DNA of 34,748 bases from an uncultured Pelagibacteraceae bacterium (lineage in GTDB: Bacteria > Pseudomonadota > Alphaproteobacteria > Pelagibacterales > Pelagibacteraceae), in NCBI GenBank assembly GCA_902592285.1, contig CACJED010000009.1, positions 1 through 34,748 of the forward strand, in the 5' to 3' direction. Made by a program: the position numbers and the translations under genes. How positions within the stretch are numbered: the stretch's first letter is position 1; each line of letters opens with the position of its first letter. This document shows, in pieces, positions 7,887 to 15,197 of the stretch. The notes under the pieces were generated by a model. It did no database searches and was not told where the DNA came from. It saw nothing but the letters and a program-made list of their open reading frames with translations.

Positions 7887-8753
7887 ATGAATTTTAGGCA
7901 CAAATTTGTTTTTTTATTTCCCGGTTTATTTGTGCTTATAGGGATATTGATTTTCCCAATAATATTTACAATAAGATTAAGCTTATCTGGCTGGAATAGT
8001 TATACCCCTGAAATGAATTTTATAGGTATAACAAATTATATTAGGCTTTTTACTGACGACCCAAGATTTTGGGAGTCATTTTTTAGATTAAGCTTTCTGT
8101 CAGTTTCAACGGTAGTACTCCAGTATATAATTGGTTTTGCGTTAGCTTTAATGGTTTGGAGAGAAATAAAATTTAAAAGATTTTTTAGAGTAATATTTTT
8201 AATACCAATGATGACAACTCCAGTCATAATGACAGTAATTTGGAGAACGTTTTTCCATGAGTCCTTAGGTCCTTTAAATGACCTGTTAGGACGCGTAGGA
8301 GTAGAACCTATATTGTGGCTTAGTGATCCAGTAATTGCGAAATTCACAGTGATAATTGTTGAGGTTTGGCAATGGACACCATTTATGTTTTTATTGTTAT
8401 TAGCGGGATTACTTTCACTACCTAAGGAACCATTTCTTGCAGCTGCTATTGATGGCGCAAGCTCGTTTAGAAAATTTGTTTATGTTACATTTCCTTTGAT
8501 GGCACCAATATCTATTGGAGCAATTATTATAAGACTTATTGAGGCTTCAAAGATAATGGATACAGTTTTTGTTCTTACGTCAGGTGGCCCTGGTACAGCT
8601 ACAGAAACTTCAAGTTTTTATATTTACATAAAAGGGTTAAGAGAATTTCAAATGGGTTATGCAGCAACACTTTCTTTTACCTATCTTGTTATAATGATTA
8701 TAAGCCTAACAATTATAGCTAAGGTATTAACTAAGTTGATGATTAAGGAGTAA
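7887..8753 (+). CDS. ABC transporter permease, MalF/UgpA type
   Basis: A 288-residue inner-membrane permease with about six hydrophobic helices beginning HKFVFLFPGLFVLIGILIFP. The cytoplasmic coupling loop (EAA motif) that docks on the ATPases reads AAAIDGASSFRKFVYVTFPLMAP near residue 190. Length and order (first permease, then the MalG-like one two bases later) fit carbohydrate/polyol importers. It follows the hairpin after the binding-protein gene, and its level is probably set below that of the binding protein. Substrate specificity cannot be read from it. Confidence 0.88.
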   Translation: MNFRHKFVFLFPGLFVLIGILIFPIIFTIRLSLSGWNSYTPEMNFIGITNYIRLFTDDPRFWESFFRLSFLSVSTVVLQYIIGFALALMVWREIKFKRFFRVIFLIPMMTTPVIMTVIWRTFFHESLGPLNDLLGRVGVEPILWLSDPVIAKFTVIIVEVWQWTPFMFLLLLAGLLSLPKEPFLAAAIDGASSFRKFVYVTFPLMAPISIGAIIIRLIEASKIMDTVFVLTSGGPGTATETSSFYIYIKGLREFQMGYAATLSFTYLVIMIISLTIIAKVLTKLMIKE

Positions 8754-8754
8754 T

Positions 8755-9603
8755 ATGAATAAATTTTATATAATATTAAAATATTCATTTATTACTCTTT
8801 GGACAGTATTTATTGTTGCACCTTTTTTATGGGCTGTTTCTACTTCTTTTAAAGATTTTCAATCAGTTAATAGCAAAGTAACTTATATTCCCTGGTTAGA
8901 TTTTGAACCAACCCTAGAAGGTTGGAAAGTTTTGATAAAATCACCTGCTAGAGGAGGTGTCGATATTGTTGAACCATATTTTAATAGTATTTTTGTTACT
9001 TGTACCGCAAGTTTAATAAGTATTGTTTTAGGAACATTAGCTGCATACGCTCTATCAAGATTTACATTTAAAGTAGGTTTTGTAAGAAATAACGATATTA
9101 CATTCTTTTTTATATCCCAAAGAATTATGCCTCCAATTGTTTTGTCCATTCCATTCTTTATATTCTTAAGTACAATTGGCTTATTGGACAGTTTGATAGG
9201 TTTAGTGGTAGTTTATATTGTATTGTTAATGCCAATTGCAGTTTGGATTATGGTAGACTTTTTTAATCGTGTTCCAAAAGAATTAGATGAAACTGCATTA
9301 ATTGATGGCTGTAATCCTTATCAAGCATTTTATAAGGTAGTATTACCAAATTCTATACCTGGATTAATTGTTGCAGGCATGTTTTGTATAATATTTGGTT
9401 GGATAGATTTTTTCTTTGCATTTATTTTAACCTTTACAGAAGTACAATTATTACCTGTAAAAGTTGTTGCTCTGAATTCATCAATAACACCATGGTGGAG
9501 CCTGTCAGCTTCTGCCTTAGTGTCTGTTGCTCCATTAATTATTGTTGCTTTTGTAGTCGAGCGATATCTGTCGAAAGGTAATTTATCTGGAGCTTTAAAA
9601 TAA
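8755..9603 (+). CDS. ABC transporter permease, MalG/UgpE type
   Basis: A 282-residue partner permease with about six membrane helices. The coupling loop ETALIDGCNPYQAFYKVVLPNSIPG lies near residue 180. It starts one base after the stop of the first permease and ends in TAATG, so the first ATPase gene is translationally coupled. The N-terminal half has a sizeable periplasmic stretch (PWLDFEPTLEGWKVLIKSP), as in MalG-like permeases of this group. Together the two permeases form the heterodimeric channel. Confidence 0.88.
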   Translation: MNKFYIILKYSFITLWTVFIVAPFLWAVSTSFKDFQSVNSKVTYIPWLDFEPTLEGWKVLIKSPARGGVDIVEPYFNSIFVTCTASLISIVLGTLAAYALSRFTFKVGFVRNNDITFFFISQRIMPPIVLSIPFFIFLSTIGLLDSLIGLVVVYIVLLMPIAVWIMVDFFNRVPKELDETALIDGCNPYQAFYKVVLPNSIPGLIVAGMFCIIFGWIDFFFAFILTFTEVQLLPVKVVALNSSITPWWSLSASALVSVAPLIIVAFVVERYLSKGNLSGALK

Positions 9604-10682
9604 TGAATTTAATTGGTGAAAATATTTCTTACAAACCAGATAATGAATATCATTTAAATAATATTTCATTTAATTTTAAGAAAGGTAATTTATATACTAT
9701 TTTAGGCAGAACTTTATCTGGAAAAACAACTCTTTTAAAAACTATCGCTGGCCTTATAAATCCTAATAGCGGCTCAATGCATTTTGAAGATAAAAATTTT
9801 TCTGAAATTCCAGTTTGGGAGAGAAATGTTGCAATGGTGTATCAGCAATTTATCAATTACCCCCATATGAATGTTTATGAAAATATAGTTTTTCCTTTAA
9901 AACAAAGAAAAGTAAGTGATGAACAAATAAAAAAAGATGTCAATGAAGCACTAAACACTGTTGGTTTAGTTGGTTTTGAAAATCGTAAGATTCAAGAGCT
10001 ATCAGGTGGTCAGCAGCAAAGAGTTGCTTTAGCAAGATCTTTAGCTAAAAAAGCAAAAATCTTACTTCTTGATGAACCTTTGGTAAATTTAGATTACAAG
10101 CTTAGAGAACAACTTAGAGAAGAGTTTAAGAGAATTTTTTCAGAAGGTTTCTCACAAGAAACTATTCTTATTTATTCAACTACTGACCCCCAAGAAGTAA
10201 TGGAGTTAAATGGTGAAGTGATTGTATTAGACGAAGGTAAAATTCTCCAAAAGGGGCCAGCAAAAGAAATATTTGAAAATCCTTTAAATTTAAAAGTTGC
10301 AGAAATCTCTAATGACCCACCAATGAATATTATAAAAGGATTGAAAGTTTCAACTAAAATAAATTTTGATAATATTTCAATAGGTCTACCTTCGCATTTA
10401 AATAATTTGACAGATGAGGCTTACAACTTTGGAATTAGAGCATCAGAAGTAAAATTAGATGAGAACGGTGAAGAATTTGAAATTGAACTTGCAGAAATAA
10501 GTGGTTCAGAAACTTTATTGCATTTAAAAAAAGGAGATACAAAAATTATTGCATTGATTGAAGAAGTAATGAACTTCAAAATTCATGAAAAAATAAAAAT
10601 TAATTTTAACAATAATAAGTTTTATGCTTTTGATTTAAATGGAAATTTAGTTTCATCACCGTATGGAGCAATTAATGGCTAA
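9603..10682 (+). CDS. ABC ATPase 1, GlpS-like (intact LSGGQ, missing H-loop histidine)
   Basis: A MalK/UgpC-type ATP-binding subunit of 359 residues with a C-terminal TOBE-like domain. Seen in order: Walker A GRTLSGKTT (about residue 36), Q-loop VYQQFINYP, intact signature LSGGQQQR, and Walker B ILLLDEP. The switch region reads YSTTDPQEV, where a canonical subunit has THD, so the catalytic His is replaced by Thr. The TLSGKTT Walker A and the TTDP-type switch are what I recall of GlpS, one of two ATPases of the rhizobial glycerol importer GlpSTPQV. The next gene encodes the complementary subunit and overlaps it by 8 bases. Expected to form a heterodimer on the inner face of the membrane. Confidence 0.87.
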   Translation: MNLIGENISYKPDNEYHLNNISFNFKKGNLYTILGRTLSGKTTLLKTIAGLINPNSGSMHFEDKNFSEIPVWERNVAMVYQQFINYPHMNVYENIVFPLKQRKVSDEQIKKDVNEALNTVGLVGFENRKIQELSGGQQQRVALARSLAKKAKILLLDEPLVNLDYKLREQLREEFKRIFSEGFSQETILIYSTTDPQEVMELNGEVIVLDEGKILQKGPAKEIFENPLNLKVAEISNDPPMNIIKGLKVSTKINFDNISIGLPSHLNNLTDEAYNFGIRASEVKLDENGEEFEIELAEISGSETLLHLKKGDTKIIALIEEVMNFKIHEKIKINFNNNKFYAFDLNGNLVSSPYGAING

Positions 10683-11748
10683 AATTGAATTATCAAATAT
10701 TTCTCATTCGTACAATCCAAATGAGACTAATCCAATCTACGCTCTTAATCCTTTTTCTATGACTTGGGAGAATGGAAAAAGATATGCAATTCTCGGACCA
10801 TCTGGGTGCGGAAAAACAACAATGCTTAATATTGTTTCAGGTTTAGTAAAACCCACTAAAGGAAAAATTTTATTTGATGATATCGAAGTAACTAATTTAA
10901 TAACTGAGCAAAGAAATATCGCTCAAGTATTCCAATTTCCAGTAATTTATAACACAATGACTGTTTATGATAATTTGGCATTTCCACTGAAATGTAGAAA
11001 TTTTTCAAAAGATAAAATAGAAGAAAGAGTTAATTCAGTTTCAGATACTTTGAAACTTTCTTCTTTTTTAAATTCTCCAGCCAGAAAATTAACAGCAGAC
11101 CAAAAACAACTTATTTCTCTTGGTCGAGGATTAGTTCGTGAAGATGTAGCTGGTGTTTTAATGGACGAACCTTTAACTGTAATAGATCCTGATTTAAAAT
11201 TTAGACTTAGAAGAAGTTTAAAAGAAATTAACGAGCAATATAAAACAACATTAGTTTATGTTACACATGATCAAAATGAAGCAATGACATTTGCTGACAA
11301 TATAATAGTTATGGATCAGGGTGAAATTGTACAAGTTGGATTGCCAAAAGACTTATTTGAAAGGCCCAAAACTACATTTGTTGGCTATTTTATTGGTTCT
11401 CCAGCAATGAACTTATTTGAAACAGAAATTGCATCATCAAATGAAGTAAATATAGGATCTATAAAGATCAAAACAAATACTGATCTATCTAAAGTCAAAA
11501 ATAAAAATGTAAAATTAGGTATAAGATCGGAGTTTATTGATATTGCAGATAATCAAAGCACCAATACAGTCAAAGTTAAAATCAATAGAATTGAAGATTT
11601 TGGTAATTTTAAATTGCTCACATCTACTTTAGAAAACAAAATGATTAAATCTAAAATTGATCGTGAAAAACCGATCTCTGAAGGTGAAGTAAATCTTTAT
11701 ATACCTCCTGAAAAATGTTGTGTTTATGTTGATGAAAAACTTATCTAA
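10675..11748 (+). CDS. ABC ATPase 2, GlpT-like (intact H-loop, degenerate LTADQ signature)
   Basis: Second ATP-binding subunit, 357 residues from ATG 10675 (MAKIELSNISHSY); the ORF track adds four residues upstream. Walker A GPSGCGKTT, Q-loop VFQFPVIYN, Walker B VLMDEP and H-loop VTHDQNEAM are canonical. The LSGGQ signature is replaced by LTADQKQLISLGRG and the D-loop is LTVIDP. This combination is what I recall of GlpT of the rhizobial glycerol transporter. Paired with the upstream subunit, one ATP site would have every consensus element and the other would be degenerate. A TOBE-like C-terminal domain is present. Its stop overlaps the convergent umuC stop by 4 bases. Confidence 0.87.
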   Translation: MAKIELSNISHSYNPNETNPIYALNPFSMTWENGKRYAILGPSGCGKTTMLNIVSGLVKPTKGKILFDDIEVTNLITEQRNIAQVFQFPVIYNTMTVYDNLAFPLKCRNFSKDKIEERVNSVSDTLKLSSFLNSPARKLTADQKQLISLGRGLVREDVAGVLMDEPLTVIDPDLKFRLRRSLKEINEQYKTTLVYVTHDQNEAMTFADNIIVMDQGEIVQVGLPKDLFERPKTTFVGYFIGSPAMNLFETEIASSNEVNIGSIKIKTNTDLSKVKNKNVKLGIRSEFIDIADNQSTNTVKVKINRIEDFGNFKLLTSTLENKMIKSKIDREKPISEGEVNLYIPPEKCCVYVDEKLI

Positions 11749-13025
11749 TTAGTTTTTATTGTAGGTAAACAATAGAAGTCAGCAGTATCTATTTTAGAAG
11801 AGTATTGTCTTCGCATATTCCATTTTTTATGTACCCCAGCACTTGCAAGACTTAAAGTTGATCTTCCATATCTATAATTAGTATTATCCATTGACTGCAT
11901 TAAACTTTTTATCTTTTCATCTTTTTCAGATGAAAATAGATTTTTTCTTCCATCATCATTACGTAATCCTGTAAGCATGACACCTGCTTTTTGATATCGA
12001 TATCCATTTTTGAAAATACTTTCTAAGATTGAAACTGCAGTTTTAACAGTTTCAATACTATTATTTGTTGCAATTGGAAAATCAATCGTCTTTGCATTTG
12101 AATAATAACCGTAGTCTCTTTGAAAAGGACTAGTTCTGACAAAAACTGTAATTGCTTTTGCAACTAAAGACTCTGATCTAATTTTTTCAGATGCATTTAA
12201 ACAATAATTTGCAACTGCTTCTTTTAATTCTTGAAACTTTTCAATTCTTTTTCCAAATGATCTTGAAACAACACAGCTTTTTCTTTTTGTTTGTGTTGTT
12301 TCTAAATCTATGCATGGTACTCCTCTAAGTTCCATTGCAGTTCTAGAGCTCAAAACATTTGAAGATTTTTTGATCCATGTATTAGATTTATTTTTAAGTT
12401 GTTTTGCATTATAAATACCATTTTTTCGATAAAACTTCGTAAGCTGTCTTCCAACACCCCAAACATCATTAATTTCAACTTTTTCTAAGATAGGATCTAA
12501 ATTTTCTATTCCAATTAAGCTTGTTACCCCTGATTGTTTTTTCTTTGCAATGTGATTTGCAACTTTACTTAAAGTTTTAGTTTTAGCGATACCAATGCTA
12601 GTTGGAATACCAGTCCATTGTAGAACTGTTTGTCTAATTTCTCTTCCAACTTTTTCAACCTCTGAGTCTGGAAAATTAGATAAATCTATAAATGCTTCAT
12701 CAATTGAATACACCTCTATTTCAGTGTTAAACCTTTTCAGAGTTCTCATTACTCTTCTAGATAGATCTCCATATAAAGAATAATTAGATGAAAAAACTTC
12801 AACTTTATTTTTAATAATAATATCTTTTGCTTTAAAATAAGGTTCACCCATTTTGATCCCTAATGCTTTTGCTTCATTGGATCTAGAAATAATACAACCA
12901 TCATTATTAGATAAAACCACAACAGGTTTTTTTCTTATTTTTGGATTGAATAATCTTTCACAAGAAACATAGAAAGAATTACAATCAACTAAGCCTATTT
13001 TTTTAGTACGTAGAATGGATGACAT
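11745..13025 (-). CDS. umuC: DNA polymerase V catalytic subunit UmuC
   Basis: Y-family translesion DNA polymerase, 426 residues, close to the usual UmuC length of about 420. The N-terminal palm motif VDCNSFYVSCERLF and the second catalytic motif YSIDEAFIDL (about residue 105) supply the metal-binding acids. SNNDGCIISRS is the typical UmuC finger motif. Helix-hairpin-helix and little-finger regions follow, and the C-terminus has the UmuC-like KKWNMRRQYS stretch. It copies past damaged bases together with UmuD' and RecA. The start lies inside the end of umuD (23-base overlap), so the two are co-translated. Regulated with umuD by the SOS box upstream. Confidence 0.95.
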   Translation of the reverse strand: MSSILRTKKIGLVDCNSFYVSCERLFNPKIRKKPVVVLSNNDGCIISRSNEAKALGIKMGEPYFKAKDIIIKNKVEVFSSNYSLYGDLSRRVMRTLKRFNTEIEVYSIDEAFIDLSNFPDSEVEKVGREIRQTVLQWTGIPTSIGIAKTKTLSKVANHIAKKKQSGVTSLIGIENLDPILEKVEINDVWGVGRQLTKFYRKNGIYNAKQLKNKSNTWIKKSSNVLSSRTAMELRGVPCIDLETTQTKRKSCVVSRSFGKRIEKFQELKEAVANYCLNASEKIRSESLVAKAITVFVRTSPFQRDYGYYSNAKTIDFPIATNNSIETVKTAVSILESIFKNGYRYQKAGVMLTGLRNDDGRKNLFSSEKDEKIKSLMQSMDNTNYRYGRSTLSLASAGVHKKWNMRRQYSSKIDTADFYCLPTIKTN

Positions 13026-13398
13026 AAGTCACAACCCCCCAAATGAAAATATCTTCTTCTTCATTGATTAAAATTCTGTCTGAAAAATTTTTAGATCCAG
13101 ATGATAAAAATTTTTTATCTCTTTCTTGAACTAAAGTTTTAACCACAAGTTCATCATGAACATTTGCAATAACAGTTGAAAAGTTTTTTGGTTTTAAACT
13201 TTTATCGACAACCAATAAATCTCCATCGTTAATCCCAACATCAACCATGGATTTTCCTTGTACCCTTATAATGAAAGTTGCTGGAACATTTCTGATTAAA
13301 TGCATGTTTAAATCGATATCTTCTTCGATATAATCAGTTGCAGGTGAGGGGAAACCAGCACCAGCTTTATGTAGATAATAGGGAATAGTTAGTTTCAT
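13003..13398 (-). CDS. umuD: UmuD, self-cleaving S24 peptidase subunit of polymerase V
   Basis: A 131-residue LexA/UmuD-type S24 peptidase. The cleavage site is visible near the N-terminus in KAGAGFPSPATDY, where Ala-Gly|Phe is like the Cys-Gly|Phe of E. coli UmuD. The catalytic serine is in VQGKSMVDVGI and the catalytic lysine in DELVVKTL, at the family's spacing. RecA filaments promote self-cleavage to UmuD', which then binds UmuC. No DNA-binding domain is present, which excludes LexA itself. An SOS box abuts the start codon and a good promoter lies just upstream, so the mRNA is nearly leaderless. Confidence 0.93.
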   Translation of the reverse strand: MKLTIPYYLHKAGAGFPSPATDYIEEDIDLNMHLIRNVPATFIIRVQGKSMVDVGINDGDLLVVDKSLKPKNFSTVIANVHDELVVKTLVQERDKKFLSSGSKNFSDRILINEEEDIFIWGVVTYVIHSTY

Positions 13399-13413
13399 GT
13401 TCTTGTTTTGTTC
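13399..13413 (-). promoter_or_regulatory. LexA (SOS) box upstream of umuDC
   Basis: On the reverse strand GAAC-AAAACAA-GAAC stands directly before the umuD ATG. GAAC-N7-GAAC (equivalently GTTC-N7-GTTC) is the known direct-repeat LexA operator of Alphaproteobacteria, and both half-sites are perfect. It lies at the predicted transcription start, so bound LexA would block initiation. Confidence 0.85.
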
Positions 13414-13416
13414 TAA

Positions 13417-13445
13417 TTTATAGCCGATTTATACAATGCACGCAA
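13417..13445 (-). promoter_or_regulatory. umuDC promoter
   Basis: Reverse strand TTGCGT and TATAAA are separated by 17 bases, ending just before the SOS box. The predicted start lies within the box about ten bases from the umuD ATG, which implies a leaderless or nearly leaderless transcript. Confidence 0.6.
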
Positions 13446-13470
13446 GAGGTTGTATTTTGAGTCCGTAATT

Positions 13471-13490
13471 GAATCAAAAGTGAATCAAAA
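13471..13490 (+). repeat. Direct repeat of GAATCAAAA, 11-base period
   Basis: Two copies of GAATCAAAA spaced 11 bases apart, about one helical turn, followed by CGTGAACATC. The arrangement GAAT-N7-GAAT is a near match to the GAAC-N7-GAAC SOS box, with the final C of both half-sites changed to T. It could be a weak second LexA site serving the small exported-protein gene, or chance in AT-rich DNA. Confidence 0.35.
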
Positions 13491-13520
13491 CGTGAACATC
13501 GAAACTACATTTTGTATGCT

Positions 13521-13529
13521 TGTGGATAA
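13521..13529 (-). promoter_or_regulatory. Single consensus DnaA box (TTATCCACA on the reverse strand)
   Basis: TGTGGATAA is a perfect complement of the DnaA 9-mer. I see no cluster of further boxes and no AT-unwinding element or origin genes beside it, so I do not call an origin. It might titrate DnaA or be chance. Confidence 0.3.
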
Positions 13530-13555
13530 CTTCAACCAAGGATAGTTTATTTAAT

Positions 13556-13888
13556 ATGAAGACAAGAATTTTGATTAAGTTTTTTGTTATTTACTCATTC
13601 AGTTTAACTTTTGCAAACTCATTTTGTTATGCACCATCAGCTCCATCCATATGGAGCAAACCTACAAAACCAACGAAACCATTTGTTCCATTTTGTGTAA
13701 ATGAATTTAGCAATACCCATACATGTGATGAATGGACTATAAATAGTTATAATAGTGAAGTTAATTATTATAATAGCCAGTTACAAAGTTATAGTTATGA
13801 GATAGATGATTATATAAGAAAATTACAAAATTATGTAAATGATGCTCAAGATTATGCAAATTGTGAAATAAGGAGTTTAGATTATTAA
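13556..13888 (+). CDS. Small exported protein with a tyrosine heptad coiled coil
   Basis: Unrecognised protein. I choose ATG 13556 (MKTRILIKFFVIYSF), since it begins a good signal peptide; the TTG at 13520 would add a 12-residue polar extension. The product is 110 residues. After cleavage near residue 22 comes a Pro/Ser/Lys-rich stretch (KPTKPTKPFVPFC) with cysteines, then a helix of six perfect heptads, INSYNSE-VNYYNSQ-LQSYSYE and on. The 'a' positions are I, V, L, I, L, A and every 'd' position is Tyr. Cysteines at FCY, PFC, HTC and ANC could form disulfides or cross-links in the periplasm. It sits across from umuDC and 17 bases before a GFA-type gene. No function is proposed from homology; a structural or envelope role is a guess. 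Confidence 0.7.
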   Translation: MKTRILIKFFVIYSFSLTFANSFCYAPSAPSIWSKPTKPTKPFVPFCVNEFSNTHTCDEWTINSYNSEVNYYNSQLQSYSYEIDDYIRKLQNYVNDAQDYANCEIRSLDY

Positions 13889-13905
13889 AGTATAATCAAA
13901 CTAAT

Positions 13906-14268
13906 ATGAAAAAATTAAAATGTCATTGTGGAGCTGTAGAAGCAGAAATTAACTTAGATGGAGATCTAGCTAAAGTAATAAAATGTAATTGTTCTATTTG
14001 TAAAAGAAAAGGAGCAATTATGTCGATGGTAAAAAATGAGGATTTTAAAATTGTCAAAGGCGAAGATAAATTAAAACTTTATCAATTTCATTCAAAAGTT
14101 GCCAAACATTACTTTTGCTCAGATTGTGGAATTTATACCCATCACAACCCAAGAATAAATCCAGCGATGACAGGATTTAATGTTGGGTGTATTGATGAAA
14201 TAAATACTTTTGATATGAAAGAAGTTCCAATAAACGATGGTCAAAATCATCCTTTAGACAAAAAATAA
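13906..14268 (+). CDS. GFA/CENP-V-type zinc-binding protein
   Basis: A 120-residue single-domain protein of the GFA family, named after glutathione-dependent formaldehyde-activating enzyme. Zinc-ligand cysteines occur in the family's order: LKCHCGAVEA at the start, CNCSICKRKG near residue 28, and FCSDCGIYTHH near residue 70. The family binds a structural and a catalytic zinc; Gfa of Paracoccus speeds formation of S-hydroxymethylglutathione, but most members are untested, and SAR11-type cells are not certain to use this pathway. It begins 17 bases after the small exported-protein gene and ends 5 bases before the glycerate kinase gene, so the three may be co-transcribed. Family sure, reaction uncertain. 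Confidence 0.85.
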   Translation: MKKLKCHCGAVEAEINLDGDLAKVIKCNCSICKRKGAIMSMVKNEDFKIVKGEDKLKLYQFHSKVAKHYFCSDCGIYTHHNPRINPAMTGFNVGCIDEINTFDMKEVPINDGQNHPLDKK

Positions 14269-14273
14269 ATTTC

Positions 14274-15197
14274 ATGCAACAATTTAGTTTATGCTTCGGT
14301 AAGGTAAAAAAAGACTGTTTAAAGTTCATTAAATCTCAAGAGACAAAAGCTGATAAATTTAAAAATAAAGAAAGAATGATTAAATCTTTCTTAATTCCTT
14401 TATGTTTTTGGATTAGTAAAAAAGTTGATAAAAAAAAACCATATTTTTTAGGTTTAGCAGGAGGCCAGGGAACAGGTAAAACTACAATCAGTTCTCTAAT
14501 CAGAATTATATTAACAAAATATTTTAAATTAAATGTTTTTAGAATTTCAATAGATGACTTCTATAAAACAAGAAAAGAGCGAATAAATCTATCAAAAAAA
14601 GTACATCCTATGCTTTTAACTAGAGGTGTGCCAGGAACACATGACATTAATATGATGTTGAATTTTTTTAAAAAGTCAAAAAGTAAGAAATTTAATAGAT
14701 TAAAATTACCAACATTTAATAAAGCTATCGATGACAGGTATAATAAAAAAAAATGGTACGATTTAAAGAAGAGGCCAGATGTAATTATTTTTGAAGGGTG
14801 GTGTGTTGGTGCAAAATCAGAAAAAAATAATACTTTAAAGAAAACAATTAATTCATTGGAAAAGGAAAAAGATCAAAAACAGATTTGGAGAAAATATGTT
14901 AACAACCAATTAAAATCAAAATATAAAAATTTATATTCACAATTAAATTGTTTGGTTTACCTAAAAGCAAAAAATTTTAGCTTGTTACAAAAATGGAGAT
15001 TAAAACAAGAAAGAAAACTTTGGGTTCAAAGTAAAGTTAAATCAAGAATAATGAGTAGAGGAGATGTATTAAATTTTATGCAAACTTACCAAAGAATTAC
15101 TCAAAACATGTTTAGAAATATGCCAAAATATGCATCAGTTATATTCAATTTAAATAGTAACCATCAAATTAAATCTGCTGTATATAAAAAGAAATGA
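14274..15197 (+). CDS. D-glycerate 3-kinase-like P-loop kinase
   Basis: A 307-residue cytoplasmic kinase of the plant/cyanobacterial glycerate kinase type (GLYK). The Walker A is GGQGTGKTT at about residue 65. It is followed by RISIDDFYKTRKER and VHPMLLTRGVPGTHD, diagnostic of this family, then LPTFNKAIDDR and IIFEGWCVGAK. The known reaction is ATP + D-glycerate to 3-phosphoglycerate, which feeds glycolate/glyoxylate or serine-derived carbon into central metabolism. The start ATG follows the GFA stop by five bases; the stop overlaps the TolC-like start (ATGA). Uridine kinase and pantothenate kinase are distant relatives but lack the TRGVPGTHD motif. Confidence 0.85.
   Translation: MQQFSLCFGKVKKDCLKFIKSQETKADKFKNKERMIKSFLIPLCFWISKKVDKKKPYFLGLAGGQGTGKTTISSLIRIILTKYFKLNVFRISIDDFYKTRKERINLSKKVHPMLLTRGVPGTHDINMMLNFFKKSKSKKFNRLKLPTFNKAIDDRYNKKKWYDLKKRPDVIIFEGWCVGAKSEKNNTLKKTINSLEKEKDQKQIWRKYVNNQLKSKYKNLYSQLNCLVYLKAKNFSLLQKWRLKQERKLWVQSKVKSRIMSRGDVLNFMQTYQRITQNMFRNMPKYASVIFNLNSNHQIKSAVYKKK

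Noticed and set aside
13003-13398. LexA repressor
   Set aside because: The protein has the S24 peptidase part but no DNA-binding domain, and it overlaps umuC, so it is UmuD.
13521-13529. Replication origin at the consensus DnaA box
   Set aside because: One box only, no further boxes or unwinding element seen, and no origin-linked genes (dnaA, dnaN, parAB, hemE) in the window.
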